64,000 bases of DNA from Bradyrhizobium sp. CCBAU 53351 (GCF_015291745.1 NZ_CP030059.1:2135501-2199500); one strand, 5' to 3'. Positions 33,608 through 43,523 are shown, counted from the stretch's first letter. The notes: generated by a model not told the origin, from the letters alone. A program made the numbers and translations.

Positions 33608-33763
33608 CGGACCATCCCTGATCGAGATTCATCGTCGCCTCCGGGAATCTACGGAGGCGGCTTCCGTTCGCGTGTGTCACGCCGGGCCGGCGTCCTCGTG
33701 CGCCGCGATCTTCGAGGGAACGGGCAAGATCGTCGACGGATCCGAAGAACTTAAGTGCTGCTC

Positions 33764-33777
33764 TTGATTGAAATCAA
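33764..33777 (+). promoter_or_regulatory. FixK2 box of the fixNOQP promoter
   Basis: TTGATTGAAATCAA is a perfect TTGAT-N4-ATCAA palindrome, the ideal FNR/FixK box. It ends 57 nt before the fixN start codon, as expected for class II activation of the cbb3 oxidase operon by FixK2. Confidence 0.88.
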
Positions 33778-33833
33778 TTCCCGGTGAGAGCGGATGTGGT
33801 TTCTGGCGCTGTGTTCTTTCAGAGAGAATCCGC

Positions 33834-35483
33834 ATGAGCCAGCCCTCCATGTCCAAATCCATGACCATCGGTGAAAGCGGCCTGGCTGTCGTGTTCGCAG
33901 TCACCGCCTTCCTCTGCGTGATCGCCGCAGCCAAGGCGCTCGATGCGCCCTTCGCCTTCCATGCCGCGCTCAGCGCGGCGGCGAGCCTGGCCGCGGTGTT
34001 CGTCATCGTCAACCGCTACCTCGATCGCCCGGCGGCGCTGCCGCCGGAGGAGATCAACGGTCGCCCCAACTACAATATGGGTCCGATCAAGTTCTCCTCC
34101 TTCATGGCGATGTTCTGGGGCATTGCCGGCTTCCTGGTCGGCCTCATCATCGCCTCGCAGCTGGCCTGGCCCGCGCTGAACTTCGATCTGCCCTGGACCA
34201 GCTTCGGCCGCCTGCGGCCGCTGCACACCTCGGCCGTGATCTTCGCGTTCGGCGGCAACGTGCTGATCGCGACCTCCTTCTACGTGGTGCAGAAGTCCTG
34301 CCGCGCGCGGCTCGCCGGCGATCTCGCGCCGTGGTTCGTCGTGGTGGGCTACAATTTCTTCATTCTGATCGCCGGCACCGGCTATCTGCTCGGCGTCACC
34401 CAGTCGAAGGAATATGCCGAGCCGGAATGGTACGCCGATCTGTGGCTGACCATCGTCTGGGTCGCCTATCTGCTCGTCTTCCTTGCCACCATCATCAAGC
34501 GCAAGGAGCCGCACATCTTCGTCGCGAACTGGTTCTATCTCGCCTTCATCGTGACGATCGCGGTCCTGCATCTCGGCAACAATCCGGCACTTCCCGTCTC
34601 GGTGTTCGGCTCGAAGTCCTACGTCGCCTGGGGCGGCATCCAGGACGCCATGTTCCAGTGGTGGTACGGCCACAACGCGGTCGGCTTCTTCCTGACCGCC
34701 GGCTTCCTCGCCATCATGTACTACTTCATCCCCAAGCGTGCGGAGCGGCCGATCTATTCCTACCGGCTGTCGATCATCCACTTCTGGGCGCTGATCTTCC
34801 TCTACATCTGGGCAGGGCCCCACCATCTGCACTACACGGCGCTGCCGGACTGGACGCAGACGCTGGGCATGACCTTCTCGATCATGCTGTGGATGCCCTC
34901 CTGGGGCGGCATGATCAACGGCCTGATGACGCTGTCGGGTGCCTGGGACAAGCTGCGCACCGACCCCGTGCTGCGCATGCTGGTGGTCTCCGTCGCCTTC
35001 TACGGCATGTCGACCTTCGAAGGCCCGATGATGTCGATCAAGGTGGTCAACTCGCTCAGCCACTACACCGACTGGACCATCGGCCACGTGCACTCCGGCG
35101 CGCTCGGCTGGGTCGGCTTCGTCTCCTTCGGCGCGCTGTACTGCCTGGTGCCGTGGGCGTGGAATCGCAAGGGCCTCTACAGCCTGAAGCTCGTCAACTG
35201 GCACTTCTGGGTCGCGACCCTCGGCATCGTCCTCTACATCTCGGCGATGTGGGTGTCCGGCATCCTCCAGGGCCTGATGTGGCGTGCCTACACCTCGCTC
35301 GGCTTCCTCGAATATTCCTTCATCGAGACCGTCGAGGCGATGCATCCCTTCTACATCATCCGCGCCGCCGGCGGTGGGCTGTTCCTGATCGGCGCGCTGA
35401 TCATGGCCTACAATCTCTGGATGACCGTGCGCGTCGGCGAACAGGAAGTTCAGATGCCCGTCGCTCTTCAGCCGGCGGAATGA
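33834..35483 (+). CDS. fixN: FixN (CcoN), catalytic subunit I of cbb3 cytochrome oxidase
   Basis: This 549-aa membrane protein is the heme-copper catalytic subunit of the high-affinity cbb3 oxidase, which respires at very low oxygen. It has about twelve helices and the histidines that bind heme b, heme b3 and CuB, for example in [48 protein letters not shown] and [17 protein letters not shown]. The catalytic Tyr typical of cbb3 enzymes is expected in a later helix. The ATG at 33834 gives the known FixN length. It starts the fixNOQP operon behind an ideal FixK2 box. Confidence 0.96.
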   Translation: MSQPSMSKSMTIGESGLAVVFAVTAFLCVIAAAKALDAPFAFHAALSAAASLAAVFVIVNRYLDRPAALPPEEINGRPNYNMGPIKFSSFMAMFWGIAGFLVGLIIASQLAWPALNFDLPWTSFGRLRPLHTSAVIFAFGGNVLIATSFYVVQKSCRARLAGDLAPWFVVVGYNFFILIAGTGYLLGVTQSKEYAEPEWYADLWLTIVWVAYLLVFLATIIKRKEPHIFVANWFYLAFIVTIAVLHLGNNPALPVSVFGSKSYVAWGGIQDAMFQWWYGHNAVGFFLTAGFLAIMYYFIPKRAERPIYSYRLSIIHFWALIFLYIWAGPHHLHYTALPDWTQTLGMTFSIMLWMPSWGGMINGLMTLSGAWDKLRTDPVLRMLVVSVAFYGMSTFEGPMMSIKVVNSLSHYTDWTIGHVHSGALGWVGFVSFGALYCLVPWAWNRKGLYSLKLVNWHFWVATLGIVLYISAMWVSGILQGLMWRAYTSLGFLEYSFIETVEAMHPFYIIRAAGGGLFLIGALIMAYNLWMTVRVGEQEVQMPVALQPAE

Positions 35484-35495
35484 GGAGCTAAAGCA

Positions 35496-36230
35496 ATGTC
35501 GTTCTGGACACGCCACCAAGTCTTCGAAAAGAACTCGATCGTCCTGATCGTCGGCATCCTGCTGGTGATCGCGATCGGCGGTCTCGTCGAGATCACCCCG
35601 TTGTTCTACCTCAAGAGCACGATCGAGAAGGTCGACGGGGTCAGGCCTTACACGCCGCTGGAGCTGGCGGGGCGCAACGTCTACGTCCGCGAGGGCTGCT
35701 ATCTCTGCCATTCGCAGATGGTCCGCCCCCTGCGCGACGAGGTCGAGCGCTACGGCCACTTCTCGCTCGCCGCCGAGAGCATGTACGACCACCCGTTCCA
35801 GTGGGGCTCCAAGCGCACCGGCCCGGATCTTGCCCGCGTCGGCGCCAAATACTCCGACGACTGGCACGTCACCCATCTGACCAACCCGCGCGCGATCGTG
35901 CCGCAGTCGGTGATGCCCGGCTACCCGTTCCTCAGCAAGACCGAGGTCGACCCGGATGCGATCGCCGGAGACATGCGCACGCTGAGGGTCGTCGGCGTGC
36001 CCTATAGCGACGAGCAGATCGCCAATGCCGCCGCCGATATGAAGGCCCAGGCCGATCCGGAGAACGCCGGCGCCGACGCCTTCAACAAGCGCTACGCCAA
36101 GGCCGTCGTGCGCAATTTCGACGGCAAGACCGGCACGCCGACCGAGATGGACGCGCTGATCGCGTACCTGCAGATGCTCGGCACGCTGGTCGACTTCAAG
36201 ATCTACAACGAGAAAGCCAATCTACGCTGA
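35496..36230 (+). CDS. fixO: FixO (CcoO), monoheme cytochrome c subunit of cbb3 oxidase
   Basis: This 244-aa protein is anchored by one N-terminal helix (residues 15-32) and carries a single c-type heme in the periplasm at Cys68-Cys71-His72 (CYLCH). The likely distal ligand is the Met in [10 protein letters not shown]. It passes electrons from FixP to FixN. It begins 12 nt after fixN. Confidence 0.96.
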   Translation: MSFWTRHQVFEKNSIVLIVGILLVIAIGGLVEITPLFYLKSTIEKVDGVRPYTPLELAGRNVYVREGCYLCHSQMVRPLRDEVERYGHFSLAAESMYDHPFQWGSKRTGPDLARVGAKYSDDWHVTHLTNPRAIVPQSVMPGYPFLSKTEVDPDAIAGDMRTLRVVGVPYSDEQIANAAADMKAQADPENAGADAFNKRYAKAVVRNFDGKTGTPTEMDALIAYLQMLGTLVDFKIYNEKANLR

Positions 36231-36243
36231 GAAGGCACGTACG

Positions 36244-36408
36244 ATGAAAGCTATCCTGTCAGTCCACAATCTAGCGTCCGAGCTCGTGACGACGATCTGG
36301 ACGCCGGTGTTCGTCGCGATCTTTCTCGCGATCATCGCCTACGCATTTTGGCCCCGTAACAAGGCTGCTTTCGATGAAGCAGCACACCTGCCGTTGCGGG
36401 AGGAGTGA
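36244..36408 (+). CDS. fixQ: FixQ (CcoQ), small subunit of cbb3 oxidase
   Basis: This 54-aa protein has one membrane helix (PVFVAIFLAIIAYAFWP) followed by a short charged tail (RNKAAFDEAAHL), the standard CcoQ pattern. CcoQ stabilises the association of FixP with the core enzyme. It lies 13 nt after fixO and 6 nt before fixP. Confidence 0.95.
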   Translation: MKAILSVHNLASELVTTIWTPVFVAIFLAIIAYAFWPRNKAAFDEAAHLPLREE

Positions 36409-36414
36409 GAGACC

Positions 36415-37290
36415 ATGACCGATCATCATAGCGACATCGATTCCGTCTCCGGCAAGTCCACGACCGGGCACGAGTGGGACGGCATCAAGGAGCTCAACAC
36501 GCCGCTGCCGCGCTGGTGGGTGATCTGCTTCTACCTCACCATCGTCTGGTCGATCGGCTACTGGGTCGTCTATCCGGCCTGGCCGCTCGTCTCCAGCAAC
36601 ACCACGGGCATGTTCGGCTATTCCTCGCGCGCCGACGTCGCGGTCGAGCTCGCCAATCTCGAGAAGATCCGCGGTGACAAGATGACGGCGCTGGGAGCGG
36701 CCTCGCTCGCCGACATCGAGAAGGACCCGGCCTTGCTGGCGCTCGCCCGCGCCAAGGGCAAGACCGTGTTCGGCGACAATTGCGCGCCCTGCCACGGCTC
36801 CGGCGCCGCTGGCGCCAAGGGCTATCCGAACCTGAACGACGACGACTGGCTGTGGGGCGGCACGCTCGACCAGATCATGCAGACCATCCAGTTCGGCGCA
36901 CGCTCCGGTCATGCCAAGACGCATGAGGGCCAGATGCTCGCCTTCGGCAAGGACGGCGTGCTGAAGGGTGACGAGATCGTCACGGTCGCCAATTACGTGC
37001 GGTCGCTGTCGGGCCTGTCGACCCGCCAGGGCTTCGATAAAGCCAAGGGTGAGAAGATCTTCGCGGAAAACTGCGTCGCCTGCCACGGCGACGGCGGCAA
37101 GGGCAACCAGGAGATGGGCGCGCCGAACCTGACCGACAAGATCTGGCTCTACGGCTCCGACGAGGCGAGCCTGATCGAGACCATCAGCCAGGGCCGTGCC
37201 GGCGTGATGCCGGCCTGGGAAGGGCGGCTCGATCCCGCCACCATCAAGGCGATGGCGGTCTACGTCCACTCGCTCGGCGGTGGAAAATAG
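36415..37290 (+). CDS. fixP: FixP (CcoP), diheme cytochrome c subunit of cbb3 oxidase
   Basis: This 291-aa protein has an N-terminal membrane helix (WWVICFYLTIVWSIGYWVVY) and two cytochrome c domains with heme sites Cys123-Cys126-His127 (CAPCH) and Cys220-Cys223-His224 (CVACH). It receives electrons from the bc1 complex or a soluble cytochrome c and passes them to FixO. It is the last gene of fixNOQP; a hairpin terminator follows. Confidence 0.96.
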   Translation: MTDHHSDIDSVSGKSTTGHEWDGIKELNTPLPRWWVICFYLTIVWSIGYWVVYPAWPLVSSNTTGMFGYSSRADVAVELANLEKIRGDKMTALGAASLADIEKDPALLALARAKGKTVFGDNCAPCHGSGAAGAKGYPNLNDDDWLWGGTLDQIMQTIQFGARSGHAKTHEGQMLAFGKDGVLKGDEIVTVANYVRSLSGLSTRQGFDKAKGEKIFAENCVACHGDGGKGNQEMGAPNLTDKIWLYGSDEASLIETISQGRAGVMPAWEGRLDPATIKAMAVYVHSLGGGK

Positions 37291-37316
37291 CGGATCCGCG
37301 GCTCGAACGGTTCAGG

Positions 37317-37343
37317 CGGGGGTGAACAAAAGTGCCCCCGTTT
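37317..37343 (+). terminator. Terminator of fixNOQP, touching the fixG FixK2 box
   Basis: CGGGGG (37317-37322), a 12-nt loop and CCCCCG (37335-37340) followed by TTT form a simple terminator after fixP. Its T tract runs into the FixK2 box of fixG at 37342-37355. Confidence 0.55.
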
Positions 37344-37355
37344 GAGCTGGATCAA
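37342..37355 (+). promoter_or_regulatory. FixK2 box of the fixGHIS promoter
   Basis: TTGAGCTGGATCAA fits TTGA-N6-TCAA exactly. It ends 57 nt before the fixG ATG, the same distance as at fixN. Confidence 0.85.
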
Positions 37356-37412
37356 CTGATGCGGCGGTGTCGGGTCTAGGTTCAATCGCACCTCTTTCAG
37401 AAGTTCCAAGCG

Positions 37413-38879
37413 ATGAACAAGACCGTCAACCCGAACGAGCTCAAGCCTGTGGACGACAACGGACCGCTCTACGCGGCCCGCAAGAAGGTCTATCCACAGA
37501 GCGTCTCCGGCACCTTCCGCCGGATCAAATGGGGCCTGATGGCGATCTGCCTCGGCGTCTATTATTTCCTGCCGTTCGTGCGCTGGAACCGCGGCCTCGG
37601 CGCCCCCAGCCAGGCGGTGCTGATCGATCTTCCCAACAGCCGCTTCTACTTCTTCTTCATCGAGCTGTGGCCGCAGGAGGTCTACTACTTCACCGGCCTG
37701 TTGATCGTGGCCGCGGTGGCGCTGTTCCTGATGAATTCGGTCGGCGGCCGCATCTGGTGCGGCTATCTCTGTCCGCAGACGGTATGGACCGACCTGTTCT
37801 ACGCGGTCGAACGTCTGATCGAAGGTGACCGGCGCGAGCGGATGAAGAAGGACAAATCGTCCGACCCGCTGAAGCTCGAGCGCATCTCCGAGATCGTGCT
37901 CAAGCATTCGATCTGGCTCATGATCGCCTGGTGGACCGGCGGCGCCTGGGTGCTCTACTTCAATGACGCGCCGACCCTGGTGAAGGAGCTCGTCACCTTC
38001 CAGGGGCCGATGATCGCCTATATCTGGATCGGCATCCTCACTGCGACGACCTACATCCTCGCCGGCTACATGCGCGAGCAGGTCTGCACCTATATGTGCC
38101 CGTGGCCGCGCATTCAGGCCGCGCTCACCGACGAATGGGCGCTCAACGTCACCTACCGCTACGACCGTGGCGAGAAGCGCACCTCGGTCAAGAAGGCTGC
38201 CGAGCTGCGCGCGCTCGGCGAACAGGTCGGCGATTGCGTCGATTGCTACCAATGCGTCGCGGTCTGCCCGACCGGCATCGACATCCGCAACGGACCGCAG
38301 ATGGAGTGCATCCAGTGCGGCCTGTGCATCGATGCCTGCGACAACGTGATGGCCAAGATCGGCCGGCCGAAGCGGCTGATCGGCTACGACAACGACATCA
38401 ACATCCATCGCCGCCAGGAAGGCAAGGCGCCGATCTACCGGATCGTCCGGGCCCGCACCATCGTCTACAGCGCGATCATCGCGGCGATCGGCGGCTTCAT
38501 GGTCTATACGCTGGCGACCCGCAGCCTGCTCGACGTCAACGTGCTGCATGATCGCAATCCGGTCGCGGTCAAGCTCAGCGACGGCTCGATCCGCAACGCC
38601 TACACGGTGCGGCTGTTGAACAAGAGCGGCTACGATCGTGCGATCGCCATCGACGTCGAGGGGCCGGTCAATCCCACCATGCACGTCGTCGGCGTCGATT
38701 CGGTGACGCCGGACCGCCCGATCATCGTGATCCCGCGCGACTCCACCAGCGAGCTGCGGCTGCTCGTCACCGCACCGGCTGAAAACAACCCGGAGAAGTC
38801 AATTCCGGTTCGCTTCCACGTCATGGATATCGGCCTCGGCGTCGCCGCGAGCGCCACCGACAATTTCGTCGCGCCGTAA
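37413..38879 (+). CDS. fixG: FixG (CcoG), cbb3 oxidase assembly iron-sulfur membrane protein
   Basis: This 488-aa membrane protein belongs to the CcoG family, needed for maturation of cbb3 oxidase, probably in copper reduction for the CuB centre. It has several membrane helices in the first half, two ferredoxin-like [4Fe-4S] motifs (CVDCYQCVAVCP and CIQCGLCIDACD), a further CXXXC (CTYMC), and a C-terminal periplasmic immunoglobulin-like domain after a last helix. It starts the fixGHIS operon behind its own FixK2 box. Confidence 0.95.
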   Translation: MNKTVNPNELKPVDDNGPLYAARKKVYPQSVSGTFRRIKWGLMAICLGVYYFLPFVRWNRGLGAPSQAVLIDLPNSRFYFFFIELWPQEVYYFTGLLIVAAVALFLMNSVGGRIWCGYLCPQTVWTDLFYAVERLIEGDRRERMKKDKSSDPLKLERISEIVLKHSIWLMIAWWTGGAWVLYFNDAPTLVKELVTFQGPMIAYIWIGILTATTYILAGYMREQVCTYMCPWPRIQAALTDEWALNVTYRYDRGEKRTSVKKAAELRALGEQVGDCVDCYQCVAVCPTGIDIRNGPQMECIQCGLCIDACDNVMAKIGRPKRLIGYDNDINIHRRQEGKAPIYRIVRARTIVYSAIIAAIGGFMVYTLATRSLLDVNVLHDRNPVAVKLSDGSIRNAYTVRLLNKSGYDRAIAIDVEGPVNPTMHVVGVDSVTPDRPIIVIPRDSTSELRLLVTAPAENNPEKSIPVRFHVMDIGLGVAASATDNFVAP

Positions 38880-38894
38880 GTTCAGGAGACCGTC

Positions 38895-39380
38895 ATGTCA
38901 TCCAAGCCACTGACCGGAACCAAGGTCTTCCTGATGCTGGTCGCTTTCTTCGGCCTCGTGATCGGCGTCAACGTCACCATGATGAAGCTGGCGATCGCGA
39001 CGCTGCCCGGCACCGACGTCGACAGCCCCTATGCCGCCGGCCTGACCTACGAGCGCGAGATCTCGGCGGCGCACGACCAGGCTTCGCGCAAATGGAAGGT
39101 CAACGCCCATATCGAGCGCCGCAACGACGGCGGCGCAATGGTCCAGGTCGAGGCGCGCGATGCCGGCGGCCAGCCGATTTCCGGGCTGAAATTCGGCGGA
39201 CGCCTGGAACGGCCGACCGACAAGCGCGCCGATCTCGCCGTCGAGCTCACCGAGGCCGGCATCGGCCTTTATCGCGGCGATGCCGCGTCCGTCGCGCCGG
39301 GCCAATGGGACCTGGTGATCGAGGGAGAGGCGCGAGGGACGCGCGTGTTCATGTCGCGCAATCGCGTGATCCTGAACTGA
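38895..39380 (+). CDS. fixH: FixH (CcoH), cbb3 oxidase assembly protein
   Basis: This 161-aa protein has one N-terminal membrane helix (VFLMLVAFFGLVIGVNVTMM) and a periplasmic beta-rich domain, the CcoH/FixH pattern (YAAGLTYEREI, GQWDLVIEG). It is needed for stable assembly of the oxidase. It starts 15 nt after fixG and ends 11 nt before fixI. Confidence 0.94.
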   Translation: MSSKPLTGTKVFLMLVAFFGLVIGVNVTMMKLAIATLPGTDVDSPYAAGLTYEREISAAHDQASRKWKVNAHIERRNDGGAMVQVEARDAGGQPISGLKFGGRLERPTDKRADLAVELTEAGIGLYRGDAASVAPGQWDLVIEGEARGTRVFMSRNRVILN

Positions 39381-39391
39381 AGGATTTTGTC

Positions 39392-41581
39392 ATGCAGGTC
39401 ACGCGCGATTTCTCTCACTATGTTCGCGATGCGGGCGAGGGGGTCCAGCATATCGATCTCGCGGTCGAGGGCGTTCACTGCGCCGGCTGCATGGCCAAGA
39501 TCGAGCGCGGCCTGTCCGCCATCCCCGACGTCACGCTGGCGCGCGTCAACCTCACCGACCGCCGCGTCGCGCTGGAATGGAAGGCGGGCACGCTCGACCC
39601 CGGCCGCTTCATCGACCGGCTCGAGGAGCTCGGCTACAAGGCCTATCCGTTCGAGACCGAGAGCGCGGAGGTGGCGGAGGTTGCCGAATCGCGCTTCCTG
39701 CTGCGCTGCCTCGGCGTCGCCGCCTTCGCCACCATGAACGTGATGATGCTGTCGATCCCGGTGTGGTCGGGCAACGTCTCGGACATGCTGCCCGAGCAGC
39801 GCGACTTCTTCCACTGGCTCTCGGCGCTGATCGCGCTGCCGGCGGCGGCCTATGCCGGCCAGCCGTTCTTCCGGTCGGCCTGGCGCGCGCTGTCGGCGAA
39901 GACGACCAACATGGACGTGCCGATCTCGATCGGCGTGATCCTGGCGCTCGGCATGTCCGTGGTCGAGACCATCCACCACGCCGAGCACGCCTATTTCGAT
40001 GCGGCGATCATGCTGCTGACCTTCCTCCTGGTCGGCCGCTTCCTCGACCAGAACATGCGGCGGCGGACCCGCGCGGTCGCCGGCAATCTCGCGGCGCTGA
40101 AGGCGGAGACGGCCGCGAAGTTCATAGGTCCCGACGAGATCTCCCAGGTGCCGGTCGCCGCGATCCATCCCGGCGACATCGTGCTGCTCAGGCCCGGCGA
40201 GCGCTGCGCGGTCGACGGCACCGTGATCGAGGGCCGCTCCGAAATCGACCAGAGCCTGATCACCGGCGAGACGCTCTATGTCACGGCCGAGCATGGCACG
40301 CCTGTCTATGCGGGATCGATGAACATCTCCGGCACGCTGCGGGTGCGGGTCTCGGCCGCGTCCGAGGCGACGCTGCTCGCCGAGATCACGCGGCTGCTCG
40401 ACAACGCGCTGCAGGCGCGCTCGCGCTACATGCGGCTCGCCGACCGCGCCTCGCGGCTGTACGCGCCGGTGGTGCATGCGACCGCGCTTCTGACCATCCT
40501 CGGCTGGGTCGTTGCAGGCGCGTCCTGGCATGATGCGATCGTGACCGGCGTTGCCGTGCTGATCATCACCTGTCCCTGTGCGCTGGGCCTTGCCATTCCG
40601 ACCGTGCAGACCATCGCCTCCGGCGCGATGTTCAAGTCCGGCGTGCTGCTCAATTCCGGCGATGCGATCGAGCGGCTGGCCGAGGCCGACCACGTCATCT
40701 TCGACAAGACCGGCACGCTGACGCTGCCCGATCTCGAAGTGATGAATGCCGCCGACATTCCCACTGACATCTTCGAACTCGCTGGCCGGCTTGCGCTGTC
40801 GAGCCATCATCCGGTCGCCGCCGCCGTGGCGCAGGCCGCCGGCGCCAAGTCGCCTGTGGTCGGTGCGGTCGAAGAGGCCGGGCAGGGCGTCCATGCGACC
40901 GTAGACGGCATCGAGCTTCGGCTTGGCCGCCCCTCCTTCTGCGGCGCTGAAGCGCTGGTCGGCAGCGCCATGGTCGATCCCGAAGCCTCCATCGTCGCGT
41001 TCAGCAAGGGCAACGAAAGGTTCATCCTCTCGGTTCGCCAGGGCCTTCGCCCGGATGCGCAGGCCGTGATTGCAGCGCTGAAGGCGCGCAACATCGGCAT
41101 CGAGATCCTCTCCGGCGACCGCGAGCCGGCGGTGAAGGCGGCGGCGCATGCGCTTGCAATCCCCGAATGGCGCGCCGGCGTGACGCCAGCAGACAAGATC
41201 GCGCGGATCGAGGAATTGAAGCAGCGCGGCGCCAAGGTGCTGATGGTCGGCGACGGCATGAACGATGCGCCCTCGCTCGCGGCGGCCCATGTCTCGATGT
41301 CCCCGATTTCGGCCGCGCATCTGAGCCAGGCCACCGCCGATCTCGTCTTCCTCGGCCGGCCGTTGGCTCCGGTGGTCGCCGCAATCGACGCCTCGCGCAA
41401 AGCGCTGCATTTGATGCGGCAGAATCTCTGGCTTGCGATCGGCTACAATGTCCTCGCCGTGCCGGTTGCGGTCAGCGGTGTCGTGACGCCCCTGATTGCG
41501 GCGGCGGCGATGAGCGGATCCTCGATCCTGGTCATGCTGAATTCGCTGCGCGCTCGCAGCGCCTCGCGGGAGATCGTGTGA
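39392..41581 (+). CDS. fixI: FixI (CcoI), copper-exporting P1B-type ATPase for cbb3 assembly
   Basis: This 729-aa P-type ATPase moves Cu+ across the membrane for insertion into the oxidase. It has an N-terminal heavy-metal domain with CAGC at Cys30-Cys33, the transmembrane metal motif CPC (TCPCALGLAIP), the phosphorylation motif DKTGTLT, the actuator TGET and the hinge GDGMNDAPSLAAA, all intact. The ATG at 39392 gives the expected length. Its stop overlaps the fixS start by one base (TGATG). Confidence 0.95.
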   Translation: MQVTRDFSHYVRDAGEGVQHIDLAVEGVHCAGCMAKIERGLSAIPDVTLARVNLTDRRVALEWKAGTLDPGRFIDRLEELGYKAYPFETESAEVAEVAESRFLLRCLGVAAFATMNVMMLSIPVWSGNVSDMLPEQRDFFHWLSALIALPAAAYAGQPFFRSAWRALSAKTTNMDVPISIGVILALGMSVVETIHHAEHAYFDAAIMLLTFLLVGRFLDQNMRRRTRAVAGNLAALKAETAAKFIGPDEISQVPVAAIHPGDIVLLRPGERCAVDGTVIEGRSEIDQSLITGETLYVTAEHGTPVYAGSMNISGTLRVRVSAASEATLLAEITRLLDNALQARSRYMRLADRASRLYAPVVHATALLTILGWVVAGASWHDAIVTGVAVLIITCPCALGLAIPTVQTIASGAMFKSGVLLNSGDAIERLAEADHVIFDKTGTLTLPDLEVMNAADIPTDIFELAGRLALSSHHPVAAAVAQAAGAKSPVVGAVEEAGQGVHATVDGIELRLGRPSFCGAEALVGSAMVDPEASIVAFSKGNERFILSVRQGLRPDAQAVIAALKARNIGIEILSGDREPAVKAAAHALAIPEWRAGVTPADKIARIEELKQRGAKVLMVGDGMNDAPSLAAAHVSMSPISAAHLSQATADLVFLGRPLAPVVAAIDASRKALHLMRQNLWLAIGYNVLAVPVAVSGVVTPLIAAAAMSGSSILVMLNSLRARSASREIV

Positions 41582-41748
41582 TGGAGATCCTGGTTATCCT
41601 GGTCCCGCTGGCCTTGATGCTCGGCGGTGCCGGCCTCGTCGCCTTCCTGTGGTCGCTCCGGAGCGGCCAGTACGACGATCTCGACGGGGCCGCCTGGCGC
41701 GCCATCGCCGACGACGAGCCGCCGCAGGAAGCCCCGGCCAAGCGCTAG
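41581..41748 (+). CDS. fixS: FixS (CcoS), small cbb3 oxidase assembly protein
   Basis: This 55-aa protein has a single N-terminal helix (ILVILVPLALMLGGAGLVAFLWSL) and the family tail SGQYDDLDGAAWRA, which identifies CcoS. CcoS is needed for heme b and copper insertion into the oxidase. It overlaps fixI by one base and ends the operon; its last 4 nt overlap the stop of the convergent MFS gene. Confidence 0.94.
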   Translation: MEILVILVPLALMLGGAGLVAFLWSLRSGQYDDLDGAAWRAIADDEPPQEAPAKR

Positions 41749-42950
41749 CGCTTCAGGGCGAAAGTGAGCAGGGCTGCGACCCCCAGGGCCATGCCGATTC
41801 CGGCCACACATGCGTGCCAGCCGAAGGCGTCGAACAGGCGTCCGAGCACGGCCGTACCGATCAGCCCGCCGCTGAAATAACACGCAAGATAGGTCCCGCT
41901 GGCGATGCCGCGGTTGTCGGCGGCCGCCTGTCCGACCAACCCCGTCGTTGCTGCCTGCGCGAAGAATGTGCCGACGCCGACCAGCACCATACCAGTGAGG
42001 ACTTCGCGCAGATGCGGCATCAGCATCAAGGGCAGGCCCAGCCCGGCAATGGCGAGGGCGCCCCAGATGGTCGGACGCGTTCCGAGCTTGGACGCCACCC
42101 TGCCGGCCAGAAGCGTCGTGACGACCGACGGCAGGAAGACGAAATAGACCAGGCCCAGATCCATCATCCCCAGCGCCAGCGGCGGCCGCACCAGCACGAA
42201 ATTCACGAAGGTGAAGGTGCCGATGAAGGCGAACAGGATGCAGAAGCCGATGCCGAAGGCAGCGCGCAGCCGCGGATTGCGCCAATGCGCAATGGTTGCT
42301 TTAAGCGGCGAAGCCGCCGCCGGCATCATCGCATGCATCGGCTGCACGCGTCCGATCGTGAAATAGACCAACACCGCGCCGGACAGATTGAGTGCTGCGA
42401 ACAGATAGAAGTTCCAGGCGAGACCGAGACTGTCTGCAACCGCCGCCGAAATCAGCCGACCAACGAGATTGCTCGCAACGTTCCCCGTGATGTAGGCCGC
42501 AAAAGCGCCGCCGGCGTCCATCGCGCTGCATTGCTCGCCGAGATAGGCGAGGGTGAGCGCGAAGGCTGACGCCATGCAAAGGCCCTGTGCGACCCGCAGG
42601 GCGGTGAAGACGGCAAGATTCGGCGCCGAGGCCAGCAGGCTGGTCGGGATCGCCAGCAGCGCCAGGCTGAGCAGGATGCCGCTGCGACGGTCGATGTGCG
42701 GGCTGAAAAGGCCGACCACGAGGCTGGCCGTGGCCATGCCGAAGGTGCTGGCGTTGACGGCAAAGCCCATCGCCGCCGGCGTGACGCCGTAGTGCCGCGT
42801 CAGCGAGGGCAGGATTGCCTGCGTCGCGAAGAGGTCGACGACGGTCAGGAACGCGGTGAGGCCGATGACGAGCGAGCGCAGCGCCAGACCCGGCGCGTGC
42901 GTCTCCATTGTCGGTGTGGCCGGTTTGATCAGTGCGGAAAGATCGGTCAT
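41745..42950 (-). CDS. MFS transporter
   Basis: This 401-aa membrane protein is a 12-helix major facilitator transporter. Typical segments are LTAFLTVVDLFATQAILPSL at the first helix and the loop SPHIDRRSGILLSLALLAIP between helices 2 and 3. The ATG at 42950 gives a 35-residue leader before helix 1. The cupin gene lies 90 nt upstream on the same strand, with two strong hairpins between them. Its stop codon overlaps the end of fixS on the other strand. Substrate unknown. Confidence 0.78.
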   Translation of the reverse strand: MTDLSALIKPATPTMETHAPGLALRSLVIGLTAFLTVVDLFATQAILPSLTRHYGVTPAAMGFAVNASTFGMATASLVVGLFSPHIDRRSGILLSLALLAIPTSLLASAPNLAVFTALRVAQGLCMASAFALTLAYLGEQCSAMDAGGAFAAYITGNVASNLVGRLISAAVADSLGLAWNFYLFAALNLSGAVLVYFTIGRVQPMHAMMPAAASPLKATIAHWRNPRLRAAFGIGFCILFAFIGTFTFVNFVLVRPPLALGMMDLGLVYFVFLPSVVTTLLAGRVASKLGTRPTIWGALAIAGLGLPLMLMPHLREVLTGMVLVGVGTFFAQAATTGLVGQAAADNRGIASGTYLACYFSGGLIGTAVLGRLFDAFGWHACVAGIGMALGVAALLTFALKR

Positions 42951-42972
42951 GTCGGTCGTCCTGTAGGGATGC

Positions 42973-43043
42973 GGCGCCCGGGGTGGGGAAGTCCCGGGCG
43001 CCACATCTCGTAACGAGCGCGCTGGGGCTGGGGGCGCTCGTTA
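42973..43043 (-). terminator. Double hairpin between cupin and MFS genes
   Basis: Two perfect 10-bp stems follow the cupin gene in its direction of transcription. TAACGAGCGC/GCGCTCGTTA (43043-43034/43020-43011) includes the stop codon. GGCGCCCGGG/CCCGGGCGCC (43002-42993/42982-42973) ends 22 nt before the MFS ATG. No T run follows, so partial termination or mRNA protection is more likely than full termination. Confidence 0.5.
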
Positions 43044-43523
43044 CATGTGGTGGTCGTTGGGATCCTTGCGGACGTCGCCGACATAGAGAATGACGGTGTC
43101 CTTGCCGAGGTTCTTCCACCAATGCGAGGTGCCGTGGACTTCGGGACGGATGTCGCCGGCCTTGTGCACGATCGGATCGACGCAGTTCGAGGCGTATTCG
43201 ACGATCTCGCCCTGCTGCACGAAGATCAACGCGGGACGGTCGTCATGGCTGTGCCAGGGCACGATGCCGCCAGGCGCGATGGTCAGCTTGCGGAAACGCA
43301 GCTCGCGGCCCTCGATATGGGCGGGCTGCTTGCCGAGGTCGATGGCTCCCAGCGTCACATCGGTGACGCCGACCGGCTTGTAGTCGACCATCTGCTGGGC
43401 GTTCGGCTTGACCTTGTCGGCGGGGCATTCGCCCGCGGCGGCCGGCTGCGACACGAATGTCAGTGCGCCGACGAGGGCAAGGCCGGACCAGGCCTGGCGC
43501 GACAATCCGGGATGCTTGGACAT
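43041..43523 (-). CDS. Secreted cupin-domain protein
   Basis: This 160-aa protein has a signal peptide (about residues 1-30, ending QPAAA) and one cupin barrel. The first cupin motif reads IVPWHSHDDRPALIFVQQGE, with His and Glu in metal-binding positions. The second reads GDIRPEVHGTSHWWKN. It probably binds a metal ion in the periplasm; enzymatic role unknown. Two cysteines (Cys33, and one in ASNCVD) could pair. The MFS gene follows. A GCAACC-N5-GGTTGC dyad lies 22 nt upstream of its start. Confidence 0.8.
   Translation of the reverse strand: MSKHPGLSRQAWSGLALVGALTFVSQPAAAGECPADKVKPNAQQMVDYKPVGVTDVTLGAIDLGKQPAHIEGRELRFRKLTIAPGGIVPWHSHDDRPALIFVQQGEIVEYASNCVDPIVHKAGDIRPEVHGTSHWWKNLGKDTVILYVGDVRKDPNDHHM

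Noticed and set aside
33819..35876. Long minus-strand open frame across fixN and fixO
   Set aside because: It is the mirror frame of well-identified oxidase genes, with low-complexity Asp/Arg/Glu/His composition.
39269..41410. Long minus-strand open frame across fixI
   Set aside because: Antisense shadow of the copper ATPase; composition is unlike a real protein.
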